Positions 17,204-25,628 of a stretch of 64,000 nt of DNA are shown here, piece after piece. Source of the DNA: an uncultured Synechococcus sp. (lineage in GTDB: Bacteria > Cyanobacteriota > Cyanobacteriia > PCC-6307 > Cyanobiaceae); contig CAJXPL010000010.1 of the NCBI GenBank assembly GCA_913057985.1, forward strand, positions 1 through 64,000, in the 5' to 3' direction. The notes under the pieces are model-generated. The model made no database searches, had not been told where the DNA came from, and worked only from the letters and a program-made list of their open reading frames with translations. Numbering within the stretch: position 1 is the first letter of the stretch; each line of letters opens with the position of its first letter. A program made the position numbers and the translations under genes.

Positions 17204-19429
17204 TTAAGCGCTCTCCTGGAGAAGTTGAGAGTAAGGACCATCCGGATCAGCAATCATGCTGTCGTGACGGCCTTGTTGAACAACCTGTCCCTGATCCATC
17301 ACCAGAATCAGGTCGGCATCGCGGATGGTGCTGAGTCGGTGCGCCACGATCACCTGGGTGCACCCGCGATGACTCAGGTTCTCAATCACTTTGCGTTCCG
17401 TTTCGGCATCGAGTGCTGAGGTGGCCTCATCCATCACCAGGATGCTCGGATCTCGTGCAAGAGCGCGAGCCAGTTCAAGCCGCTGACGTTGTCCGCCGGA
17501 GAGGTTGTTGCCACCTTCACTCAAGACGGATTCCATGCCTTCCGGCAGTCCTTGAATCACATCGTGGATCTCGGCATCTCTGCAGGCGCGTTGAAGATCG
17601 GAGGTGCTGATGGATGGGTTCCAGAGGGCGAGGTTCTCGCGGACAGAGCAGCCGTAGATCTGAATGTCCTGCTGAACCATCGCCAGTGAAGTGGTGCTGA
17701 CCGCACGGGGTGTGTCCACCAGAGTGGATCCATCGAACAAAATGGCCCCGTCAGTCGGTTGGTGAAGTCCGGCGATCAGCTTGGCCAAGGTGCTCTTGCC
17801 GCTGCCACTGCCGCCGACCAAGGCGATGCGTTGACCGGGGTGGATGGTGAGACTGAGATTGCTGATCAATGGATCTTTGATGGCGACAAAGCCGAAGCTG
17901 ACGTTCTTCAGGACAATCTCCCCGCTCAAGCGGCTGTAGGAAGTCATCGGAGCGCTGGACTCCTCATTGCCCAGCAGAGGGTCGCGCTCTTGTTCCAGAA
18001 CATCTTCGAGGCGAAGCACCTCCGCTTCAAACGTCGGTTGTTGCTGAACGAAGCTGATCACGCTGTCGACCTGAGTTTTCAGTGACAGGGCGATGGTCTG
18101 AGCGGCAAGCAACATACCGAGGGTGAGTTCACCTTGGATCACCAGGAAGAAGCCCACAATGAAGATGGCGACTTCATTGATCGTGTTAAGGGCATTGGGG
18201 ATGACGCGGATTCGAGCATTCCGTAGTTGCAGTTGTTGGAATGTGTTGAGAAGTCGGCTTTGATACCCCGCAAAACGTCGAAAGACGTCCTGTTCCAGTG
18301 CAGCTGCTTTCACTGTTTCAATGTGGCTGATTGCCGCAACTGTCACCGCCCCTGCTTTTGCTCCGTCTTTCTGAAGGGTGAGATTGGCATCTTTTTGAAT
18401 CCTCAGACTCGTGATGACGACGGCGGCATTGATTCCCGTTGTGAGGATCACCAGCAGTCCCAGCCAGGGGCTGTAGAGCATCGTGAGAATGAGGTAAAAG
18501 ATCAGCAGCACAACGGATGTCGCCATCGGTATCAGGCGACTGCCGATGAATTCAGCGATGCTCGCGTTGGCCGTCATTCGACTGGCGATGTCTGAGGCAT
18601 AGCGCTGGCTGTAAAACCGCTCGGGTAAGGCGAGCATCTGATGTTCAAAGTTCACGGCAAACCGACGGGTGAGCCGGCGTTCCAACGTGCGTGTGCCGAG
18701 CAGTTGCAGAGATTGCAGCAGAGCTTGCAGGCTGATGGTGAGAGCCATCGCCCAGAGCATCGGTTTCAACCAGTTCTCCATGCCATTGCCGATCACCTCA
18801 TCGATGTAGATCTGAGCAAAGATCGGCATCACCAGCTGCGGCAAGATCAGCATCAAGCCGCTCAGCAGAATGAACAGCGCGCCTCCGGGCTCAGTGAACA
18901 GCCGTCGCCAGACGATTGGCCAGACCGACGGCGCCTGTCCTCCCCGGACAAACTCCTCACTTGGCGTCAGCGTCAGAACAATCCCGGTGTAGCTGGTTTC
19001 AAATTCGCTCTGGCTGACTTTTCGAGGGCCCAGTGCTGGATCGTTCAAGGCGATTTTGTCGCCAATGAATCCTTCAAAAACGAGAAAATGGTTGAATTCC
19101 CAAAATAAAATAGCCGGAGGAGTGATCTTCCTCAGGGCCTTGATTCCCTTTTTAAAGCCTCGGCCATTCAGGCCATAACTTTTGGCCGCAAGGATCAGAT
19201 TGGCCGCATCACTCCCATCCCTTGAGACACCACAGCGTTCACGCAATTGGGTGAGTGGAACATATCGCCCATAGTGTTGAAGAATGATTCCCAATGCTGC
19301 AGCGCCACACTCGGTGCTTTCCATCTGCAGCCGAGTGGGTGTCTGCACCCAGCGCCTCTGGATCTTCGCCTGCAATTCGTCGTTCAGCTGTCGCAGCGAT
19401 TGGATCAACATGGTGACGATGGTGCTCAA
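17204..19429 (-). CDS. NHLM-type peptidase-containing ABC transporter (C39 peptidase/permease/ATPase)
   Basis: A 741-residue PCAT transporter that removes the leader at a double-Gly-type site and exports the core peptide. Residues 30-150 are the C39 peptidase domain with Cys41 (MESTECGAAALG), His114 (EFNHFLVFEG) and Asp130 (LNDPA), so the catalytic triad is intact. A six-helix permease follows (about 185-440). The ATPase has Walker A GGSGSGKST near residue 539, signature LSGGQRQR near 641, and VMDEATSALD. It is the last gene of a four-gene operon whose members overlap by 4 bases. The set matches the NHLM bacteriocin/proteusin export systems, but no precursor gene is visible here. Confidence 0.9.
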   Translation of the reverse strand: MSTIVTMLIQSLRQLNDELQAKIQRRWVQTPTRLQMESTECGAAALGIILQHYGRYVPLTQLRERCGVSRDGSDAANLILAAKSYGLNGRGFKKGIKALRKITPPAILFWEFNHFLVFEGFIGDKIALNDPALGPRKVSQSEFETSYTGIVLTLTPSEEFVRGGQAPSVWPIVWRRLFTEPGGALFILLSGLMLILPQLVMPIFAQIYIDEVIGNGMENWLKPMLWAMALTISLQALLQSLQLLGTRTLERRLTRRFAVNFEHQMLALPERFYSQRYASDIASRMTANASIAEFIGSRLIPMATSVVLLIFYLILTMLYSPWLGLLVILTTGINAAVVITSLRIQKDANLTLQKDGAKAGAVTVAAISHIETVKAAALEQDVFRRFAGYQSRLLNTFQQLQLRNARIRVIPNALNTINEVAIFIVGFFLVIQGELTLGMLLAAQTIALSLKTQVDSVISFVQQQPTFEAEVLRLEDVLEQERDPLLGNEESSAPMTSYSRLSGEIVLKNVSFGFVAIKDPLISNLSLTIHPGQRIALVGGSGSGKSTLAKLIAGLHQPTDGAILFDGSTLVDTPRAVSTTSLAMVQQDIQIYGCSVRENLALWNPSISTSDLQRACRDAEIHDVIQGLPEGMESVLSEGGNNLSGGQRQRLELARALARDPSILVMDEATSALDAETERKVIENLSHRGCTQVIVAHRLSTIRDADLILVMDQGQVVQQGRHDSMIADPDGPYSQLLQESA

Positions 19430-20547
19430 TAAATTCCGCTCAGGTCACGCAGGATTGGGATCACATAGCTGATGGGCCGACGCTCCTCCACCAACACCCG
19501 CACCGTCGTCGTGGTTCCTGCTGACAGAGTGATGTTTGGGCCTGCACCGCCGCCCCAGTCATAGCCGCTGTGCGTGCCGGGATCCCGTTGCAGGGTCGTA
19601 CTCACTTCGATCAGTGGGTCGGACTTAGCACCACGCACGGACTCCAGCAGCGACGGCACACCGAGGCGTTTGACGATCGCTTCATCCCGTACAGGCAGCA
19701 ATCGAACCGTGACGATTTCACCTTCGATGCCGCCATGGCGCTGCTGTTTTGTGGTGGTTGGACTGACCCGAACCCGCTGTCCTTGCTCAAGGCGTTTCCC
19801 GTCTTGAGCGGGGAAAAAGACGAGGCTTTCGAGGTCTTCGCCCGTCCCTTCCCGTTGCAGAGTGAACAATGTGGAACCGGGCTGCACCACCTCTCCCTGG
19901 TGCACGCCTCGATCCACGATGCAACCTGTGATCGGTGCACGGATCAGGCTTGTCCGTTCGATTTCTTCCTGTCGGGACAGGATGCGGTTTTGTTGTTCCT
20001 TGATCTGCTGTTCACGCCGACTGTTTTCGGACTCCATGGCGTAGCGCAATTGGCTGAGTTCCCGCTGCCTGCGATTGAGTTCGTCCGTTGACAGCGCTCC
20101 GGTCTGTGCAAGATGGCTGACCCGTTCGATATCGGCTTGCAACTGGCTGAGCCGTTGTTGGGCCAGCAGGTCCTGTGCCTCGTCCTGGCTGCGCATCTGA
20201 GCCAATTGTGTTGTGACCGCGTTCATTTCGATTTCCTGGCTGACGGGATCGATCCGTGCCATCAGGCTGTTGGCGTCAATGCAATCGCCAACATTCACCG
20301 ATAATTCAGTGATCTGTCCGCTGGTTTCGCTTTGAACCACCGTCAGACTGTTGGGTTTGATCAACACCCCCTTTCCGCTGATCCTCACCGGAATCCGACC
20401 GAAGATCGACCAGGCGAGAATGATCAGACTGAACACACTGAGCGATGTCAGCAACACCCATTGGGTGGGGCGCAGAAGCTGAAGCGGCTGATCGAGTTGT
20501 TCCGGGGTGGACAGGGCATCCAGCGCGGCTTTCCGGAAAAGGCTCAT
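19426..20547 (-). CDS. NHLM-type HlyD-family secretion adaptor
   Basis: A 373-residue membrane-fusion protein. One N-terminal transmembrane helix (VLLTSLSVFSLIILAWSIFG, about residues 31-50) is followed by a lipoyl-like half (SETSGQITELSVNVGDCIDA). A helical hairpin of about 100 residues comes next, then a second lipoyl half (IRAPITGCIVDRGVHQGEVV). The last part is a beta-barrel domain ending in TTTVRVLVEERRPISYVIP. It would bridge the two inner-membrane ABC proteins to an outer-membrane channel. Four-base overlaps with both neighbours indicate strict co-translation. Confidence 0.9.
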   Translation of the reverse strand: MSLFRKAALDALSTPEQLDQPLQLLRPTQWVLLTSLSVFSLIILAWSIFGRIPVRISGKGVLIKPNSLTVVQSETSGQITELSVNVGDCIDANSLMARIDPVSQEIEMNAVTTQLAQMRSQDEAQDLLAQQRLSQLQADIERVSHLAQTGALSTDELNRRQRELSQLRYAMESENSRREQQIKEQQNRILSRQEEIERTSLIRAPITGCIVDRGVHQGEVVQPGSTLFTLQREGTGEDLESLVFFPAQDGKRLEQGQRVRVSPTTTKQQRHGGIEGEIVTVRLLPVRDEAIVKRLGVPSLLESVRGAKSDPLIEVSTTLQRDPGTHSGYDWGGGAGPNITLSAGTTTTVRVLVEERRPISYVIPILRDLSGIY

Positions 20548-23246
20548 TGGATTTGGCGTTGCATGAGTCGACGAAACAACCCGTCATTGGCCATGAGGGT
20601 GTCGTAATTTCCCTGCTCTTTCACTTGCCCTTGGTCCATCACGATGATGCGATCGGCATGGCGAATGGTGCTGAGTCGGTGGGCAATCACCACACGGGTG
20701 ATGGACAGTTGATCAAGGCTTCGCGTCACCACGGCTTGACTGTGGTTGTCGAGGGCGCTGGTGGCCTCATCGAAGATCAGCAGGCGGGGTTGTCTCACCA
20801 GGGCTCTGGCAATTGCAACCCTCTGGCGTTGTCCACCGGAGAGTGTTCTGCCTCCATCGGGAATCACCGTTTGCATGCCCATCGGCATGGCACGGATGTC
20901 ATCCGCCAGTCCTGCCAGCTCTGCTGCATGCCAAGCCTGGTCTTCCTGAATCACGGCACCACCGGCAATCGCTTCCAGCATCGACGCGCTTAACAGAGAG
21001 TTGGTCTGTAGAACCGTGCCAATTTGGCGCCGAACACTGTTCAGCTCCATGCCAGCCAGTGGTCGTCCGTCGTAGAAAATGCTTCCGTCCTCCGGTGAGG
21101 CGAATCCCAGTAGAAGACGAACGAGGGTGGATTTGCCGGATCCAGATGGTCCAACAATCGCGACGTACTCTCCCGATTTGGCCTCGAAACTGACGTTGTC
21201 GAGCACGAGTGGCCGGTCATTGTCGTAGCGGTAACTGACGCGGTCCAACTGAAGATTGCCCTGCAATGTGCCGATGTCTTCGTTGTTGTCCTGTGCTTCC
21301 GTTTCGGTATCAAGCAGGGGCCGCGCGCGTTCATAGATCACAGGCAGGTCAAATGCCCCTGCAAACACCCCTGCCAGTCCGGCGATGCCGCCGATGAATG
21401 TGTTGAACGCAGCAAAGAAGCCGAGTTGTTGGCCGATGTTGGGTGCATTCACCATGGTGGATGATGCGGCTTCGGCCAACAGTCTGGTGATCATGATGTA
21501 AATCATCAAAGTCCCCAGATTGGGCATGATGGTTTGCAGCAATGATGCTGAGGCTTCCTTGACGTCCAGTGAGTTTTCAAGGTTGACAACTTGCTGATAG
21601 CGTTCTGCCCACCATCGAGCTGCGGGTGCTTCGGCACCCGCAAGTCTTAATTTGCTGACTGAATTGATCAGCTCAAGATTGCGACTCTGGGCATCAGCCT
21701 CTGCCACTTCCTGATGACGTTGTAATGGGCGAGATTGCAACGCAAGGATTGTGGTTGGCACAACGATCAGAACGGCCACCGCAATCGCCAGAACAGTGAG
21801 CTTCACGCTGATCCGCAGCATGAACAGCACATAGGTGCTGGTGAGGATCAAGCGCACCAACCCGCCCTCCATCAAGGCTTGGATTTCCAGTCTGAGTTCT
21901 TCAAAAGCGCCAAATCGCAACTGCAGGTCGCCAATGCTTCGCAGACGAAAGAATTCCGTGGGCAACTTGAGCAACCGGTGCATGGCTGCAAGTTGTGTTT
22001 TTGCTGCACCGGAGTGCTGGGTGAGGAGTATGTCGCGACTTTGAAGCCACTCCAGCGCCACACGTGTGATTCCGGCTGCGATCAACACCAGGCTGATCTG
22101 GAGAAGAAGGCCGAAATCCCTGTCTGGCAGGGCGCTGTTGGTAATGACCGTATTGAATGCTGGCGTCAGCATCGCCAGCCCGGTGGCAACAGCCATCAAG
22201 GCAATTCCACTACGAAACCCCCCGCTGACTACCCCGAGGCAGGCCCCTAGAAGAGTTCCGGTGGCCCCGAGTGTGAAGATCCATCGTGATGCCCCCACGT
22301 CTCGTCCGATCGACAGCAGGAAGCCGACGGCCAGCCCGATCAGCAGCCCGGAGATGATGGAACGGCTCAGATTGTTGGGCTTGCCAAAGGCGAATTGCAG
22401 CAACCCAACGGTGCTGAGGTCACCCTCGGTCAAGGCTGGACTGACGGCCACCATTCTTGGGCTGAGCTCACTCAACAGGTCCGGGCAGTCCCAGATCGAC
22501 CGCGGTTGTCTCATGCTCAACGGTGCCCAGATCTGATACCCGGATGGTGTGGACTTCAGATAAGCCGGAGCTTTGCTGTCGTCTTCAGCGAAAGCGATCA
22601 GATCGCCGCAATCGTGGTGAAGACTGGCTTCGGTGATGAGAACGTCTCGACCAATCAGATTGTTGTGCTCAAGCAACAGTTGCAGTCGTCGGCGTGGATC
22701 GCTCGCTGCATGCTTGAGATCCACGACCGACCGAACGTTGATCCCTTGGATGGCGGCGATGCAATGCAGCAGCCCCTGATGGGTGTCGCGGTCGTCTTCC
22801 CTGTGTTCGTTGGGTTGATGGATTGGTTCGAGCGACAGAAACAGGTCTCTTGCTGTGGCGGCACTCAAAGGCGTGTGGCTGTCGATCCTGGTTTTGGAGG
22901 TCAGGATCCGTCGTTGGTAAACAGCCTCCAACAGCTCGATCAGGCTGTTGGGTGTGTTGATGTTGTCGGTGCGGAGGGTGTCGGTCTCCTGTCGCTCAAG
23001 CTCCTGTTGCAACCAGAGCATCCCTTGGCTCGTGTCTGCGGTCGGCTGGTGATCAATCCTGTTGTTCTGTGTGGCGAGCAGGGCCAGTCCAAGCCGCTGC
23101 ACGGTTTCGGTTGGTATCCCAGGCAGAGCGAGATCGGCTGGAATGCGGAACAGGGCCACACCATCCATGCTCGCCAGAAGATCCGACTGTTTGGCGCAGA
23201 AGACCTCAGCTGGCCATGCCACGCGCTCCCCTGCTGAAAGTTTCAT
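20544..23246 (-). CDS. NHLM-type ABC transporter ATP-binding/permease protein
   Basis: A 900-residue half-transporter with a long N-terminal domain. Residues 1-290 have no peptidase cysteine and look like the unique N-terminal region of the second NHLM ABC protein. A hydrophobic permease domain spans about 295-600. An ATPase follows, with Walker A GPSGSGKST near residue 698, signature LSGGQRQR near 801 and IFDEATSALD. In NHLM loci this protein accompanies the peptidase-containing transporter, perhaps as its partner. It overlaps the adaptor gene and the cNMP-domain gene by 4 bases each. Confidence 0.88.
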   Translation of the reverse strand: MKLSAGERVAWPAEVFCAKQSDLLASMDGVALFRIPADLALPGIPTETVQRLGLALLATQNNRIDHQPTADTSQGMLWLQQELERQETDTLRTDNINTPNSLIELLEAVYQRRILTSKTRIDSHTPLSAATARDLFLSLEPIHQPNEHREDDRDTHQGLLHCIAAIQGINVRSVVDLKHAASDPRRRLQLLLEHNNLIGRDVLITEASLHHDCGDLIAFAEDDSKAPAYLKSTPSGYQIWAPLSMRQPRSIWDCPDLLSELSPRMVAVSPALTEGDLSTVGLLQFAFGKPNNLSRSIISGLLIGLAVGFLLSIGRDVGASRWIFTLGATGTLLGACLGVVSGGFRSGIALMAVATGLAMLTPAFNTVITNSALPDRDFGLLLQISLVLIAAGITRVALEWLQSRDILLTQHSGAAKTQLAAMHRLLKLPTEFFRLRSIGDLQLRFGAFEELRLEIQALMEGGLVRLILTSTYVLFMLRISVKLTVLAIAVAVLIVVPTTILALQSRPLQRHQEVAEADAQSRNLELINSVSKLRLAGAEAPAARWWAERYQQVVNLENSLDVKEASASLLQTIMPNLGTLMIYIMITRLLAEAASSTMVNAPNIGQQLGFFAAFNTFIGGIAGLAGVFAGAFDLPVIYERARPLLDTETEAQDNNEDIGTLQGNLQLDRVSYRYDNDRPLVLDNVSFEAKSGEYVAIVGPSGSGKSTLVRLLLGFASPEDGSIFYDGRPLAGMELNSVRRQIGTVLQTNSLLSASMLEAIAGGAVIQEDQAWHAAELAGLADDIRAMPMGMQTVIPDGGRTLSGGQRQRVAIARALVRQPRLLIFDEATSALDNHSQAVVTRSLDQLSITRVVIAHRLSTIRHADRIIVMDQGQVKEQGNYDTLMANDGLFRRLMQRQIQ

Positions 23247-24271
23247 GGCTGGAGGCCTTCGCCGCTTTGGAATTTCTGGCAGAGACTGTTGAACCGCTGC
23301 CCAGCACGGTTGATGCCTCCCAGTTGCATCAGGTCAAGCTCATCGCCCTCATCGCTCTCGCGTTCAGCCCCTTGGCTGCGTGAGGCCAGTTGGCGAGCGA
23401 GCAATTGGTCGCGGCTGCGTTGCGACAACATGCAGCTCAGGCTGCGGAAGAAATGTTCGGCGAGAGACGGATCGTCCTGCAGAGCCCGATTCAAAACCGT
23501 TTTGTTCAGTTCCAGAAGTTCCATTCCGCCGGCGCTCTGAACCGTCGCGGTGGCGCCCTGGGCTTCGCTGTTGAGCAGTGTCAGCTCCCCAAGCAGCTCG
23601 CCTCGCCTGGAGCTGCCAACCCGTTTATTCAGACCATCGATTTCGACAAAGATTTCGGCTTCTCCAGCCAGAATTAAAAAGATTGAGGGAACGTCCTGCC
23701 CTTGCTGAAGAAGAATGTCGCCCGGTTGGATGCGTCGTAGCGAGCCGATTCGGGCCAACGTAGCCACATCCTGCTCATTGAGTTCTGCAAAGAGAACGAG
23801 AACTTTCCGTAGTGGTTCAATCTCCTCCCCAGGTCCTTCGTAGCGGTGGATCCAGGCGTTCTGACTTTGAATCTGAGCGGCGAGTTTCTTGGCGACGAGC
23901 CGTTGCCATTCGGCAGCGATGGCCGGCTCGCTCTGGCTGAGTTCATCGAGCACAGCCACATCAAGTTCGAGAACCTTGCACGGTGTGGCGCTGACAACAT
24001 CGGCAACAGCCGGCCGCTTTTCGAGCCAGCTCATTTCTCCAACCATGGCTCCGTCATGGAGAACGGCCAGGCGTTGTTGGTTGCCTTGATGATCAGTGGT
24101 CGTGATGGTGACTTCACCGTCGAGAAGCAGGATCACGCGATCACTCACGCGTCCTTCCTCGATCAAAACGGTGCCTGGATCACAGTGAATGACTGTCCCT
24201 TTGTCGAGGAGGCATGACTGCAATTCAGCGGAGGCAGAGGCTTGAAAATTGAAGGCTTTGGAGCCCGCCAT
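23243..24271 (-). CDS. Double cyclic-nucleotide-binding-domain protein
   Basis: A 342-residue protein with two cNMP-binding (CAP_ED) beta-roll domains. The first spans about residues 15-130 (CDPGTVLIEEG, then DRVILLLDGEVTI and GAMVGEMSWLE). The second spans about 160-275 (IQPGDILLQQGQ, IFLILAGEAEIF and RGELLGELTLLN). No helix-turn-helix DNA-binding domain follows, only a helical Arg/Gln-rich tail. It is therefore not a CRP-type regulator and more likely senses a nucleotide or docks onto the exporter. It is the first gene of the exporter operon and its stop overlaps the next start by 4 bases. The phosphate-cassette Arg positions are degenerate, so ligand binding is uncertain. Confidence 0.82.
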   Translation of the reverse strand: MAGSKAFNFQASASAELQSCLLDKGTVIHCDPGTVLIEEGRVSDRVILLLDGEVTITTTDHQGNQQRLAVLHDGAMVGEMSWLEKRPAVADVVSATPCKVLELDVAVLDELSQSEPAIAAEWQRLVAKKLAAQIQSQNAWIHRYEGPGEEIEPLRKVLVLFAELNEQDVATLARIGSLRRIQPGDILLQQGQDVPSIFLILAGEAEIFVEIDGLNKRVGSSRRGELLGELTLLNSEAQGATATVQSAGGMELLELNKTVLNRALQDDPSLAEHFFRSLSCMLSQRSRDQLLARQLASRSQGAERESDEGDELDLMQLGGINRAGQRFNSLCQKFQSGEGLQP

Positions 24272-24413
24272 GCATCAAAGAGCTTTGCGACCACAAATAG
24301 CGGCTCTGCCGTAGGCCTGCACGTCAGATGGCTCGTCCTGGAAGGAGTCACTGGGTTCAGTTGAGACTCTCGATCAGGGTTGGAGTGATGGGGGTGTTGC
24401 GACTTCCACTGAG

Positions 24414-25529
24414 CTAAAAGCGATCCCAGCGGAAATGGTCCAGGAGTGATTGTTCTGGATTCGATAATGCGGTGGTGTTGGTCACAAGCTTGCTGAGCAA
24501 TTCAGCGGTGATGGCCGCAAGCAGAACGCCGTTACGGTGATGGCCGCAAGCCAGCCACAGGCCGTGGATCGGGCTGGCTCCTAAGAGAGGACTTTCATCA
24601 GGAGTGCAGGGGCGGAATCCCCACCAGCGCTCCATCGGTGGCCAGTTCACGGCCTCGGGCAGCAGCGCGGCGATTCCTTCTTTGAGAGTGGTTTGGCCAT
24701 GAGGGGTCAGCCCTTCGCTGAAGCCGGCCTCGCGTTCCGAGGTGGCCCCCACCACCACCAATCCGTCTTCCCGGGGGACCATGTAAATGCCCGGTCCGAA
24801 GATCACGCGCCGAAGCGCACCCCGAGGGGTCTGTAAAGACAGCATCTGCCCTTTGACGGGAAAGATCGGCAGCTCAGGAAGCAGCTGGGCACTCCAGGCC
24901 CCGCTGCAGAGCACGGCTTTGCTGCAGGGTTGGGTGGTGATCCGGCCTTCGGCATTGCGGGTGCGGACAGCCTTGAGCTGGTCGTTTTCCCGGAGGAGCT
25001 CCTGCACTTCCACCCCTTCCTGGAAGAGCACGCCACGATCCACACAGGCGCTTTCCAGGGCCCGCATCAGCTGGCGGCGATTGTCGATCTGGCCGTCCTG
25101 AGCGAAAAGGAGCCCGGCTCTCCAATCAGGGCCAAGGCCGGGCACTTCCTGCAGTAGTTGATCGCGATTGAGGGGGGCTCCGAACGCGGCTGTGGGGTAG
25201 TGATCGCGTTCTTCAGGGCTCCGAAAGGGCACCACAATGCCGGTGGTGCGTAGTCCACAGGGCAGCCCGCTGTCGGCTTCGATCTGGGCCACCCAGCTCG
25301 GAACGCGTTCCAGGCTGCGTTGTCCCAGTGACAGCAGCGAACCGCTCAGTCCTTCGGCATGGGGTGCGAGCATGCCGGCGGCGACGAATCCCGCGGCTTC
25401 GCTGCGCCGTCGGCTCAGCACGGTCACGGCCAGGCCACGCCGTGCCAGTTGGTGGGCGATGGCCAGGCCCATCAGGCCACCACCGAGAATCAGTACCGGC
25501 TCCTCGGATGCAGGTTGGGTGGCGTTCAT
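24414..25529 (-). CDS. thiO: Glycine oxidase ThiO
   Basis: A D-amino-acid-oxidase-type flavoprotein of about 371 residues. It oxidises glycine to the iminoacetate used to build the thiazole of thiamine. The FAD motif ILGGGLMGLAIAHQLARRG lies at about residues 13-31, RSEAAGFVAAGMLAPHAEG follows, and the substrate/FAD C-terminal part contains WWGFRPCTPDESPLLG and CGHHRNGVLLA. A GTG three bases upstream also opens the frame; the ATG at 25529 was chosen. A 142-base gap without a clear terminator separates it from the NHLM exporter operon downstream on the same strand. Confidence 0.92.
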   Translation of the reverse strand: MNATQPASEEPVLILGGGLMGLAIAHQLARRGLAVTVLSRRRSEAAGFVAAGMLAPHAEGLSGSLLSLGQRSLERVPSWVAQIEADSGLPCGLRTTGIVVPFRSPEERDHYPTAAFGAPLNRDQLLQEVPGLGPDWRAGLLFAQDGQIDNRRQLMRALESACVDRGVLFQEGVEVQELLRENDQLKAVRTRNAEGRITTQPCSKAVLCSGAWSAQLLPELPIFPVKGQMLSLQTPRGALRRVIFGPGIYMVPREDGLVVVGATSEREAGFSEGLTPHGQTTLKEGIAALLPEAVNWPPMERWWGFRPCTPDESPLLGASPIHGLWLACGHHRNGVLLAAITAELLSKLVTNTTALSNPEQSLLDHFRWDRF

Positions 25530-25628
25530 CACTTCATTCTGCTGGGCGAGCCATGGGAATCGGCTCGCGTCAGGGGCCTTCGTTCCGATTCCATAGGATT
25601 GCCGTGGTTCCAGTGACCTACTCAGCGG

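Noticed and set aside
24272-24413. Search for a NHLM/Nif11-type precursor peptide ahead of the exporter operon
   Set aside because: The 142-base gap has only an overlapping frame without a leader-like Gly-Gly motif; no precursor could be supported anywhere from 14.9 to 24.4 kb.
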